In this document: positions 22,148 to 35,996 of the stretch, piece by piece
Position numbering within the stretch: the stretch's first letter is position 1
How the letters are laid out: every line of letters begins with the position of its first letter
Assembly: GCA_905160935.1 (NCBI GenBank)
Contig: CAJHZI010000458.1
Span: forward strand, 686,001-750,000
Length of the DNA: 64,000 nucleotides
Reading direction: 5' to 3'
Source: Enchytraeus crypticus
Lineage: Eukaryota > Annelida > Clitellata > Enchytraeida > Enchytraeidae
Notes under the pieces: generated by a model
The model's database searches: none
Told to the model about the DNA's origin: nothing
The model's input: the letters and a program-made list of their open reading frames with translations, nothing else
Program-made: the position numbers and the translations under genes

Positions 22148-24756
22148 CTACACAATACATACACTAAACATTGCAGTGTATGTATCATAGGCTTTACCCT
22201 ACACAATACATACACTAAACACTGCAGCATATGTATCATTGGCTTACATACACTAAACACTGCAGCATATGTATCATTGGCTTTACAATACACAATACAT
22301 ACACTAAACACTGCAGCATATGTATCATTGGCTTTACAATACACAATACATACACTAAACACTGCAGCATATGTATCATTGGCTTTACAATACACAATAC
22401 ATACACTAAACACTGCAGCATATGTATCATTGGCTTTACAATACACGATACATACACTAAACACTGCAGTGTATGTATCATAGGCTTTACCCTACACAAT
22501 ACATACACTAAACACTGCAGTACATGTATCACAAGCTTTACCCTACGCAATACATACACTAAACACTACAGTACATGTATCACAAGCTTTACCCTACACA
22601 ATACATACACTAAACACTGCAGTACATGTATCACAAGCTTTACCATACATAATACTTACATTAAACACTGCATCACATATGTCATAGGCTTAACACTACA
22701 CAATTGCAGCACATGCATATATAAATATAAACACAACAGAGCTTGGCAGAAACATAATATAAAAATATGTAACACAGCTTATCACAATAAAAGCAGAGCA
22801 AATCGTAACACAAGAGAACACAACCAATTGATTAGAAACATAAAAATGGTGAAAAAACTACAAAACCTTAGAACAATATTACAATATTACACACAACAGA
22901 ACAATTCAAGTTGCCATCGTCATTGACTCCACTTATGGAGATATTGTTACGATATCCGACAGCTGATCAAAATGTGCGGGGTTCAAATCCTGGTCTTGCC
23001 AGTCACTGAGATCACTTTCGAGAGATAAAACTGAGGTTAACAACGGCTTTATTTTGAATGTCTCAATGGCGTAGGGGTAACGCCATGAAGTTTTAAATGA
23101 CAGATCCTGAAGTGAATTGAAACCTCCTGGGTTCGAATCCCAGCCGCGCTGATCTGAGAGTAAAATCTCGGGACATTTACAGGACTGGTTAAGGAAAATG
23201 GAATAAATTGCCTAACGGTTTAAACATGTTGTATTAAGAGTGATAGATATCAAGTGATAGATATCATAGTTGATTATTCACTACAATGCATGTTTACTTT
23301 AGCTATAACTCAAACGCGACAGCCACAGAATGTATGAACGAATGACAGGGGCTGTACCTGAGGATGAATGAAGAGAATGAGTGAAGAGAATGAGTGAAGA
23401 GAATGAATGAAGAGAATGAATGAAGAGAATGAGTGAAGAAAATGAGTGAAGAGAATGAATGAAGGAATGACATGAGTTATACCTGAGGATCCGCCCTGAG
23501 TGAGGCGATGCCTCCTCCACCCAGTGCCTGCTTTAAGACAAAGTTAAACGCATTGACACCTGGCAGCTCATATCTAAAATCAATCAATAAATCACTCGAT
23601 CAATCTGCGAGCAATATACTCAACAAACAACAATAAAAATAATATTATATATATATATATATCGCTCTTAGTGCACTGCCTACTGGCAGATCCTTGGTAC
23701 ATAACGCCTCTACTCATCTCTATCTTCCGTCTTTCCCCTTCATGTCCACATACGAGTGGATCCCTAAATGATCTATAACATTCCTTTTGATATACCATTA
23801 TTCTAGCGGGATAATAATAATCATAACAGTAGTAATAATAAAAGTAATAATAATAATTTGAACAGCAAATAGGAATCCCAGTTTAACGGGATATAAATAG
23901 ACTGTCTCAAATCCTCTCTGTCCTGCATCATATAGTCAATTCCCTATTTGAGACTTTTCCATTCGTTTACATTTTTGAAGCAATTTCTGGAGCCTAGGCG
24001 CTCACCAACCGAATGCTCTTTATGACGTTGGTATGGATCTTAGTGCTTTAGACGCCTTCTACGACACGTTCAGTTATCGGTTGGTCAATTTTTCAAACAA
24101 CCCGGACACAACACGGGGAAAATAATTAATACAGATGCCATAAAATACTCAATACACATGATATGCAATAACCAATATAGATGACACAAATAACCAATAT
24201 GGACGAGATCGTATAGAAAATGAAAAATGAAATAAACTAATCAACATATCACATGTGAAATCAATTTGTCAATACATAGCTGACCTGGTGACAAACTTCT
24301 GCGCTACACTGCTATCGTTGCATTCACCAGGTGTCAGCGGTGAGCCGTCACTGTTCTCAAACACATGAGAGAAATATTTAAAGACTGCCTCTGCAGTCAT
24401 CTGAGCTCTGAGGTACGGCAAAAATCGAGCATCTCTCGCTATCACTCCTGCACCATACCACAAAACATATTATAGGAATATAAGTAATTAAAACACAACA
24501 ACAACATCATCATCTTCCCTTATATCCCAGTTTAACCAGGGTCGGGAATTCCAATCGTTTAAATTTGTGCAACAATTTCAGGAGCCTAAGCGCTCACCAA
24601 CGTCACCAACCGATTGCCCTTTCTAACGTTGGTGTGGATCTTAGTGTTTTAGTCGCTTTCCTCGACACGTGCAGTCAACGGTTGGTCAATTTTTCAAACA
24701 CGGGGTCTTAACAAGGTCAGTAAAACAGAAAGATTAAGATTAAAAGAATAAGAGAC

Positions 24757-24795
<39 letters not shown>

Positions 24796-25534
24796 TAAGA
24801 AGAAGAAGAAGAAGACGAAGAAGAAGATTTAGAGTTACCAATGTTACACGTGTCGCCCTTATCACCGCTTCTCGCATAGGCCAGCTCCTCCAGTCTGAAG
24901 CTGAATGAACCGGTCGGAACCGGTTCCTCTGATTTGTTTACACTTGATGACGGCTCGGCTGAGGCGGCAGTTTGTTTAGGTTGGTGTATATCCACAGCTG
25001 ATTTCTCTCCATTCAAGTCCACTGTGACCTTGAAAAAATATCAGACATAATATAGTAGTAAATGCACACCAGCAAATAGAAAACACGATAGTAATTATAT
25101 TAAACAAAATCAAATGACCATAAACACAAATAAAACATATAATAATATATAACAAAACAATATAACATATTGTTTGAAAACAAATCTAACATATTTGCTT
25201 AGGCAAATAAATATCTGTAATCAACTATTTAACAGCTATATTTAAAAAGTATTCTTCACGACAGTTTAAAACTCTATCAATTTTTGAGACCTGTACTGTA
25301 CTGTAGGATCTATTTAAATGCAGTATTTTGCGTCAGTTGATTGAAAAAGAGATAAATTTAAATAGCAACAAGAGCAACATTCCTACATTTTAACTTAGAA
25401 CAGATAATTAAAGACACTCACCTTACAATCTGACTTCGGGTGAAGGAATGAAAACAGTTTTAAAACTGGAGATCTACAAAAAACAGGATTGTATATATAA
25501 ACACGTAATCATTGGAGTAATCATCTAGCAGAGG

Positions 25535-25572
<38 letters not shown>

Positions 25573-26461
25573 GAGCGAGAGAGCGAGAGAGAGATATGTG
25601 TTTATTTCGGGATCAATATGAATTACTGACAAGTAAAAATAGAAAAAAACATTTAAAAGAAATAAAATAAAAAAATCCCAGAAACACAGGGAATCAAACT
25701 AGCATCCAAGAGGGTTGAACTTGCTGGGGGGGGGTTCGCCTCTACTCTTGGCATATGTCTGACCCCCTGATTAAAGTTTTAATCCCCTCCAGTTAAACCC
25801 CCCCCTAGGACGAAACTCAGATTACCCCTGGCAAGCCATTGACCCCCCGTTAAACGACCCCCCTTTGAATAATTTAACAAATCCAAGTCTGGAACCAACT
25901 ATTTAGAAATTAATTATCATTAGTGGTTAGTGTTCTTCTTCAGTGTACAGCTGTACAGGTTCAAGGTACATATTCATACTCAAAGTTTGCCTTCTCGCTC
26001 TATAAAAGCACTCCTTAGATCAACAAGTTAATCGCTTCACAAAGTCTATGCCTTATCCATACCTTATGTAGCCTATAGCTTGGGAAAAGTATGGCTTCTG
26101 AGGTGGTTTCCCGTTGCCTTCCTAAGTGATTAGTAATCATTTAATAAAAATTTATCACCCAGCAGTGAGCGATTTTCACCGTGCTCGGTCCAGAACAACC
26201 GAAGAATAGAAAAACCGTAAACCGCTACAATAGGTAAGAGGCTACTGAGAAAGAAATGAGGAAATCTACGTTAAACCACCTCAGAAACCATATTATTCTC
26301 AAGCCATATTATTTTGAACACATTATAGGCTAAGTGTGTGGAAAAGGCTTAGCCTTTTGTGAATGGATAAACTCAGTAATCGATGAAGTGCAATTTATAG
26401 AGCCTGAAAAGCGGCATGTGAGCAGGAATATGTACCTTAGACCTGCTATTAGGCAAACTAC

Positions 26462-26497
<36 letters not shown>

Positions 26498-29413
26498 ATC
26501 AGCTTGGAGAATCTGAGAGAACAATGCTTGGAATATTCATTTAGCATCCAGTAATCAGGTATTAGATATCATTTAGAATAAATACATTAATCATCTAGAA
26601 TAAATACATTAATCATCTAGAATAAATACATTAATCATCTAGAATAAATACATTAATCATCTAGAATAAATACATTAATCATCTAGAATAAATACATTAA
26701 TCATCTAGAATAAATACATTAATCATCTAGAATAAATACATTAATCATCTAGAATAAATACATTAATCATCTAGAATAAATACATTAATCATCTAGAATA
26801 AATACATTAATCATCTAGAATAAATACATTAATAGTTTACAAAGTTATTATTCATTAATATGTAGCTTTTAGTCAAAAGTCATAATAAGCAAAAATCGTA
26901 GTAATAGACAATGTCGAATCTAAACAGCACACATAATGCCAGTAAAATGATAACTGATTACATTTTCTAAAATTTAAAGTGAACAATTGAAGTGACAATT
27001 ATCATCGTGAATATTTTATTTTATAACACTATAATGCATATTTGTTTAACTCACACTTTTGGTCGACCACCAACGATGGCACATAAACCTGGTGCTGTTG
27101 AAAGTTAACACACAAAACAGCTGCTTACAATAATCTAGCAACTGAACGTACCAAGAGCTAATACACTGTATATTCACCATCACCCTTGAATCCAAGTTTA
27201 GATAGCGTCAGGATCAGAAAGTTTTGTAACAATTTCCTACGACGTCCCTGACATCATCCTTGTATGATGAAACGAACGTTAAACCTTTAATATTATTAAT
27301 TTCTGTAGCCTAGGCTCTCAGCAACTGAAAGCCCTTTCTGACATTGGTTTAGATCTTAGAGCTTTGTCGCCTTTTACGACACGTGCAGTCCACGGTTGGT
27401 CTATTCTTTAGCAACCCGGACACAACATGGGTAATTATTTTATACCTTGCTTCTCCTCAGCACATTTCTTTCGCAGATTGGTCTGGGTGAATTGATCTGT
27501 AGTGATATGTGCTGTTGAGGACGTCCCTTACATCATCCCTGGATGAGGAAACGGACGTTAAACCTTTATTATTATTATTATTATTATTACTATACTGTTA
27601 TACTGGTTCAGGTCCTCATGAAGACTATGGCTGTGCGAAGCTTCAAAGAGGTGTATTTAAGGGGTGTAACATCAAGGTCTAAACCTTGATGTTAAAGCCA
27701 TTACAACTAAAATTATTTACTTGATTTCAGAGGCTCGCTTTCGTGCTTTGTGAAATGGCAGGCCCACTGTAAATCTTTCTATTAAAGAGCTTCTAAGCTC
27801 AATGCTACTGACCAACAAGCTATGAAGCTCTCACTAGAGTTCTGCCAAGTGGCAAGTCCAAGCATAACCCACAAATGGTGCATTTTTGTAACATATCATT
27901 CTTAAGAACTATTGATTTTTGATTTGTCAAACATTTATGTAGGTCTTTACTTAACATCATCATCATCGTCATCGTCGTCGTCATCCTCATAATCATCATC
28001 ATCATCACCACCACCACCACCACCACCACCACCCACCACAACCACCACCACCACCACCATCATCATAATCATAATCATCATCATCATCATCTTCTGCTTC
28101 TTCTTCCCTTGAATCCCAGTTTAACTATAGGTTTTGGGATTAAAAACTTTTATAGCGATTTCTGGGGCCTAGGCGCTCACCAAAAGAATGCCATTTCCGA
28201 CGTCGGTTGCGGTTTGGATCTTATCGCTTTGTAGCCTTTTACGACACGAACAGTCCACGATTGATCTCTTATCCAGCAATCAGGACACAACACAGGTAAA
28301 ACGTTAAGGCATTAAGTGCCATTAACTTAACAAAACTATAAAAATCTTATCTAACATTGCCATTCAATATCATCATCATCACCACCACCACCTGGTTCAG
28401 GATCCGTCTCAAGCGCTACCAGGAATGAATCTCTGCAGAGGAAGTTGGTGCCATTTGAATCGTTTCCGTACGGGTCATGGTAGATGCAGCGAAAGTGAGT
28501 TTCGCTGGGTATTTGTGATTCACTGCTTTGCGACTGCTGTCAACCTCAAAACATGAAACATATCGTTGAGGAGTGCCCTCTAACCCGCCTACCGGGTGGA
28601 CTGTCTACGCTAAGTTGCCTTACAAGTGAAGCAACTTTCTGGATTAAACGCAAACGCTAAATAAATTTTAAAAATATTCAATATCACAGCCTGTTGACTA
28701 CAGACCCATGCCTGTGCCAGCAGGCGCTATCTCTCTGGCCAGCAGCTCCAGGGCTTTCTTGTCCTCATGATGAACAGCTAGCCAAGCTGTGCACTCGCGT
28801 ACCTACACGCACACACATTAACCCAAGCTGTGCACTCACGTAACTACACGCACACACAGGTTAACCCAAGCTGTGCACTCACGTACCTACACGCACACAC
28901 AGGTTAACCCAAGCTGTGCACTCACGTAACTACACGCACATTAACCCAAGCTGTGCACTCACGTAACTACACGCACACACATTAACCCACGCTGTGCACT
29001 CACGTACCTACACGCACACACATTAACCCAAGCTGTGCACTCACGTACCTACACGCACACACATTAACCCAAGCTGTGCACTCACGTACCTACACGCACA
29101 CACATTAACCCAAGCTGTGCACTCACGTACCTACACGCACACACATTAACCCAAGCTGTGCACCGATGTGTGTGTCTAGTCATAGATTAATATTCATATA
29201 GACAATCACGAACATACTACATACATATATCATTATTACATGTGCTAAAAGTGTGTCCGAATATAAATGAATGTATACATAAGTATATATATTTATATAT
29301 ATATATTTATCTTTATATATTCATATAAATTCGCACGCACTTTAACACGCGTATATATACACACACAAACACACGTACACACACACAGACACACGCGCGC
29401 ACACACACACACA

Positions 29414-29472
<59 letters not shown>

Positions 29473-29514
29473 CATATATAAAATTATATATACATGTATA
29501 TATATAAATAAATA

Positions 29515-29572
<58 letters not shown>

Positions 29573-31667
29573 GCATGCAGCTACTTATACACTCACACAT
29601 AAGAATGCACGCAAAGTACATGCAAACTTTTTCAAACCCTATTTGTATAAGCTATTTGCTAACTCTAATCTTCTAAAATGGCAGGTCCAAGGTACAAAGC
29701 ACTAAGATATAAACCAACGTCAGAAGAGACATTCGGTTGGTGAGGCCTACACGTGACGGCAAAATTTAGCCATCTACATGTAAGAGGTACAACATTAAAT
29801 GTATCTAATTATGCGTACGAGTAATTGTAAAACTGCTTCAGTGACATTTATTCAGCAGCAACTCGTGATGTGAGATCAAGATGGCAGAGAGAAGAAGCTA
29901 GCACTAACGACATTAGAGTTAGCCTGAGCTCCGTAGCTGTCCTCAGCACCAAGTATCTGAGTATGAACTCTCGTGAAGTCTTTCATGCCCAACACACTGT
30001 ATATACCCCGCACTCTACACACAACAATGAGTACTTCATATTCAACACATGTACAGTCTGGGGCAGAAAATAATAATCCCCTACCGAAATCTCAATAACT
30101 TCAACAAAACTAGAAATATTTCACCAAAAATTTCGGAGCTTCTAGAGGAAGAATGTCTGCGTATATTCTGAAAATTTTGTGAAAAAAATCTTCAAAGTAA
30201 CAAAATTATAGCGACTCTACGAAAAAAGTGCTAAAATCAATTTTAACAAGGTTTTTGAATAGTCAGTCATTCCTTTCAAGTAATTAATGGTCCTGAAATG
30301 GGCCGTATACTTACATGTATGTTTTCGAGTCATCTATTCAGTAGACGCTCAAAATGCCCACCCTCGGCTAGAATGCATGCCTGCAGTCTTGTCGAAATGC
30401 AAGAATAGGTCGATTGATTGTCTCTTGCCGCCAGGCCAGGCTTGTTATTGTTATTTATTGTTGTTATAATTATTTATTTATTATTGTCATTTTGCTTATT
30501 GTTGCCTCAGTGCTGCAGCAGCCTAGGCAGGGCCTACTGAGACAGATGATTGCTGGAGCTGTAGTGCATCTGAACTTTGGAGCTTGAAGCATATTCATAC
30601 ATTTCAGCTGCTCTAACTTATTAGAGATTTCAAATTATTTATTCTGTTATAATTATTCCAAATTTTGAAGAAAATTCCCGGTACCTTTAATTAAGCCTTG
30701 TTAAAATTGATTTGCTCAGGAAGGAAACGGGAAACCACCTCAGAATCCATACTTTTCCCAAGCTATAGGGTACGTAAGGTACAGATATAGTATAGACTTC
30801 GTGAGAGAATTACTGTGATCTAAAGAGTGCTCTTATGGAGCGAGAAAGCAGACTTTGAGTATGAATATGTACCTTGAACCTGCCACTTGGTAGTGCACTG
30901 AAGTGAAGAAAATTGATTTGAGCACTTTTTTCGTAGAAACGCTGTACGTTTGTAACTACTGAATATATTTTCACCAAATCTGCAAAATATATGCGGAAAT
31001 TCCTATTCTAAAATTTCCGAAAATTTTATTTGAGTATTTTTAATATCTCTCTCTCTCTCATTCTTTCTCTCTCTCTCTCTCTCTCTCTCTGCTTTTCTCT
31101 TTGTCCCTTTCTCTCTGTCTCTCGATGTAGCATCCCGACAGGACCTCTGGATGTACTTATTCAATACATATTGGTACCCTAACGAGCACTCCACTGATCA
31201 TCAGTTGATTCTACAAATCTTTTAAACCATATTTGTGAAAGCCACTTTCTCACTGTAATGTTCTGGAAATGGCCGGTCCAAGGTACCATTCGGGTAATCA
31301 TATATATGTACGGGTAATCTATATATATCAACATCATCACATCTCTACTCACCGCTTAATGATGGAGTCACAGGTCTTCCTCGCTTTATCAGCCGCCCTG
31401 GTGCCTATCACGACACACACAGCCGTTAGACGATACCCGTCAGCATATGTAGCAGACACCTTGTAGTCTTCTGATGGTCTGCTGCCCCGAGCACCCTGTA
31501 CTGACACTGCTTCACCAACACTGTCTACTCAATCAGCCAATCAATCAATCAATCAATCAGCCAATCAATCAATCAATCAGTCTGATTGTCTGCAGCCCCT
31601 AGCACCCCGTACTGACACTGCTTCACCAACACTGTCTACTCGATCAGCCAATCAATCAATCAGTCAG

Positions 31668-31698
<31 letters not shown>

Positions 31699-34600
31699 GC
31701 CAATCAATCAATCAGTCTGGTGGTCTGCTGCCCCGAGCACCACGTACTGACACTGCTTCACCAACACTCTCTACTCAATCAATCAACCAATCAATCAATC
31801 AGTCAGTCTGATGGTCTGCCGCCCTGTGCACCGCGTACTGACACTGCTTCACCAACACTGTCTACTCAATCAGTCAATCAATCAATCAGTCAGTCAGTCA
31901 ATCAATCAATCAATCAATCAATCAGTCAGTCAGTCAGTCAGTCAGTCAGTCAGTCGGTCGGTCAGTCTGTCAGTCTGTCTGTCTGTCTTAGTCGCCTTCT
32001 ACGACACGTGCAGCCACCGGTAGGTCAATTCTTCAAACAACCGCGACACAATACGGGGAAAACCTACTAATCAATTAGTAAAATCATAATCCAAACCATC
32101 GATTCATTAATTTCAAAAATACATTAGAAACCAATGTGGTGTCCAGGTTGCGGAATAACATAACAACCGTGAACTGCACGTGTCGTAAAAGGCGACACAA
32201 CACTAAGAAATCAACGTCAGAAAGGATATTCCGTTGGTGAGCGCCTAGGTTCCAGAAACTGCAACAAAATTTTCTAATCCCGACACTAATTAAACTGAGA
32301 TTAAGTTATTTTGAAAACATTACTTTAATTGAAATTCGAGGGAAGATGAGGATGATGACGACTGTAAACAAAACAATCAAATAGGCAGAGGGAAAGCAGA
32401 GAAATTAAAGTTCCTAAATTATTCAATACACTTAGTTAATGTTTAGTTGTTACACAAAGAATCGCTGTTAGATATTTTTCGATGTCGTTTTATGCTAGGT
32501 ATTTATAATGATTCTCACATGGTTACAAAACCATTTTTGTGCGGCTAATAAATAAGAAATTAATAATTAATTTAAAATGTTGCCCACTGATGAAAAAAGA
32601 ACTGCATACTCACAACTAATGAGATACAAGATGTATCTCATTAGTATTCAAGGGAATACCAATGATGATATAAGAGATCTCTAGAGATCATATAGGAGAG
32701 AATGTCTATGAGATACATAGTATAGGAGAGAATGTCACACATCAGGACATTCCTCTATCTATGAGATACACAGTATTGGAGAGTGTCACACACCAGGACA
32801 CGCCTCTATCTATGAGATACACAGTATAGGAGAGAGTGTCACACACCAGGACACGCTCTATTTATGAGATACACAGTATAGGAGGGTAAGGCATACACCA
32901 GGACACGCCTCTATCTATGAGATACAAAGTATAGTAGAGTGTGTCACACACCAGGACACGCCTCTATCTATGCGATACATCGTATAGGAGAGAATGTCAC
33001 ACACCAGGACACGCCTCTATCTATGAGATACTAGCACAGGAGAGTGTGTCACACACCAGGACACGCCTCTATCGTGACGTGGCTGAAGTCACACGTGACG
33101 TCAGGCAGGACGTATCTAGACGGGTCTCCTATCTCGTAGACGAGTTGCTCGGCAACGGTTGCCGGGGTAACCAGACCTCCAGTGTTGGGCGGCTTCGTTA
33201 GTATGAAGCTTCCGTCAGATGAGACGTCTACTATAGGAAACCCAATGTTCTCCCTGTCAACAACAACAATAACATAACACACACTGCAGAGATACCCAAT
33301 GTTCTCCCTGTCAACAACAACAACATAACACACACTGCAGAGATACCCAATGGTCTCCCTGTCAACAACAACAACATAACACACACTGCAGAGATACCCA
33401 ATGTTCTCCCTGTCAACAACAACAACAACAACATAACACACACAGCAGAGATACCCAATGTTCTCCCTGCCAGCAATAACAACAACAACGTAACACACTG
33501 CAGAGATACCCAATGTTCTCCCTGCCAGCAACAACAACAGCATAACACACACTGCAGAGTTACCCAATGTTCTCCCTGTCAGCAACAACAACATGACACA
33601 CACTACAGAGATGTGATCATTCATGATGATATCTATCACTTTAATACCACATTTTTAAACCGACCGTTAAAAGCTGTTTTTTATATTTAGCCTATGCGAT
33701 ATCCAGATAGTTGCTTCACTTGTAAGGCAACTTATCGTAGACAGTCCACCCGGTAGGCAGGTTAGAGAGCACTCCTCGACGATATGTTTCAATCAGTTTC
33801 ATATTTTGAGATTGGCCGCAGTCACAAAGGGGCGAATCACAAATACCCCAGCGAAACTCACTTTCTCTGCATCTGCCATGACCCGTACGGAAACGATTCA
33901 AATGCACACATACCGATCGGCGGTCGGATATCCTACCACATCGCCACCTGCTCCAGCCAGCTTATAGCAGTTAAACAGTTTGTCATTAATTCCAAAGTTA
34001 CCCGTCCTGCGAATGTTCTAGATTTAACTCGCTGATCATCCAGAACAGAAATTTATGCCATGACCAAAGGAGCATAGACATTACGACCAAGATTCTAAAC
34101 AGTAGCTTCCTGCTTCTCAAACAAGTGTTCTATCCATTTGGCTATTCAACCGGTAAAATAATTTTACTACTTTACAGACAACAAAGATTAAGAAAATAGG
34201 CAATAATTTCTTAATATCGAAAATTCAATGAGACACACATTTTAACAGTTAAATCCAGAAACAATTACACAGCAATAGATGTAGATAATCATGACAATGG
34301 ATAAAGTGTATTTTAAAGTCTTGGGTATTTGTGAGGGGATTTGGCAGAATCGATAGAGTGTTCGTCTCGGATATCCAATGGCTCAAGTTCAAAGTCCAGG
34401 TAAGTCAACTAAAAGAAAGAACGTAGCCTCTTGAACGCAACAAAGACAACTTATCTACTGTAGATCCTATCTTTCAATTTTTTATTCTATTCTATTCTGG
34501 GAGCTAGATTTAATTGCCGCTGTATACGGCAAAGATATAATAATAAACAAGGAAAGGTAAAAAATGGTTCCTTGTAAAGTAGTCTCGAAGACAGGTGAAC

Positions 34601-35434
34601 AGCCCGGGCATTGATATAGAAATGTTGTGTCATTAAGTAATTAATCAGTATCACATTTCGAAAGCATATCAGCGTCGGACAAGCACTAAACTTGAACCCT
34701 GCACCACTGATCATGTAGCAATATGCTAGATTGAAATGTATTGATTTGCTGTAAGCTTTTAAACTACTTTATATGGTTTATTTGTTTCTTTTGGCTATGT
34801 TTGTTCAGGGCACACGTCAGTGCCTTTGTGGCTGTCGTGTCCTTTTTCACTTTATCTCATGTATTTCTTGCGTATGATGTAGCCCTAAAGTGAAATAAAC
34901 ATGATTCAATTCAATCATCAGTCGGTTATCCTAATCGATCATGTCACTGGCCCAGTCTAGATATTGATTGATTAAGAGATTGTAATCATTTCAGCTGTAG
35001 ATCATAAGACAAATAGACACTAAATGTAACCTTTCAGACAGTGATGTCTATGATCTTGCCCAAGACCGGTATCAGTGGAAATATAAGGTAAAAGAGGCTG
35101 CTCTGGTGTCCACAAAGTGACGTTACACAGAGAAAAGAAGAAGAAGAGATCATAAGAGAGACAACAACAGCAGCACATACCAGCCCTGCACTGTGTGCCA
35201 GTCAGTGAAGATACCTCCAGTAGCCTGTGCTCCACACTCTATCAGATGACCTGCTAGACTGTGATCAATCAATCAATCAATCAATTAATCAATAACCACT
35301 GCTCCACATTCTATCAGATGACCAGCTAGACTGTGTATAATCAATAAATCAATCAATCATCTCAATCAATTAATATCATGTGCTCCGCATCCTATCAGGT
35401 GATATGCTAGACTGCGTACAATTAATCAATCAAT

Positions 35435-35478
<44 letters not shown>

Positions 35479-35949
35479 AGCAATCAATCAATTAATAACC
35501 ATTGCTTCACACTCTATCAGACGACCTGCTAGACTGCGTACAATCAATCAATCAATTAATTAATCAATGAATCAATAAATAAATAAATCAATCAATCAAT
35601 CATTAGCAATCAACCAATTAATAGCCACTGCTCCACACTCTATCAGAATAAAAGCTAGACTGCGTACAATCAATCAATCAATCATTAACAATCAATCAAT
35701 TAAAAACCACTGCTCCACACTCTTAATAGCGGTTAATTTAATAAAATACCACACTTTATCAATACAATAGTTCTTAAATTTAGGCTTAACAATTTCCTAA
35801 TATTACAATGATGGGCTTTACTGTTGACAATTAACTAACATTACCACAGTTCTTAATAACAAATCTAACCTGCCAGCAGCCAGCTTGTCGTAGTCATCGT
35901 ACGCCCAGTTAAACTAAGCACAATAATTAAATATACTTGTTTATATATG

Positions 35950-35996
<47 letters not shown>

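Noticed and set aside
22087-22926. Long repetitive ORFs on both strands (plus 22231-22926, minus 22464-22087)
   Set aside because: They are readings through the 51-bp minisatellite whose length is a multiple of three; only 22147-22076 on the minus strand is an exon.
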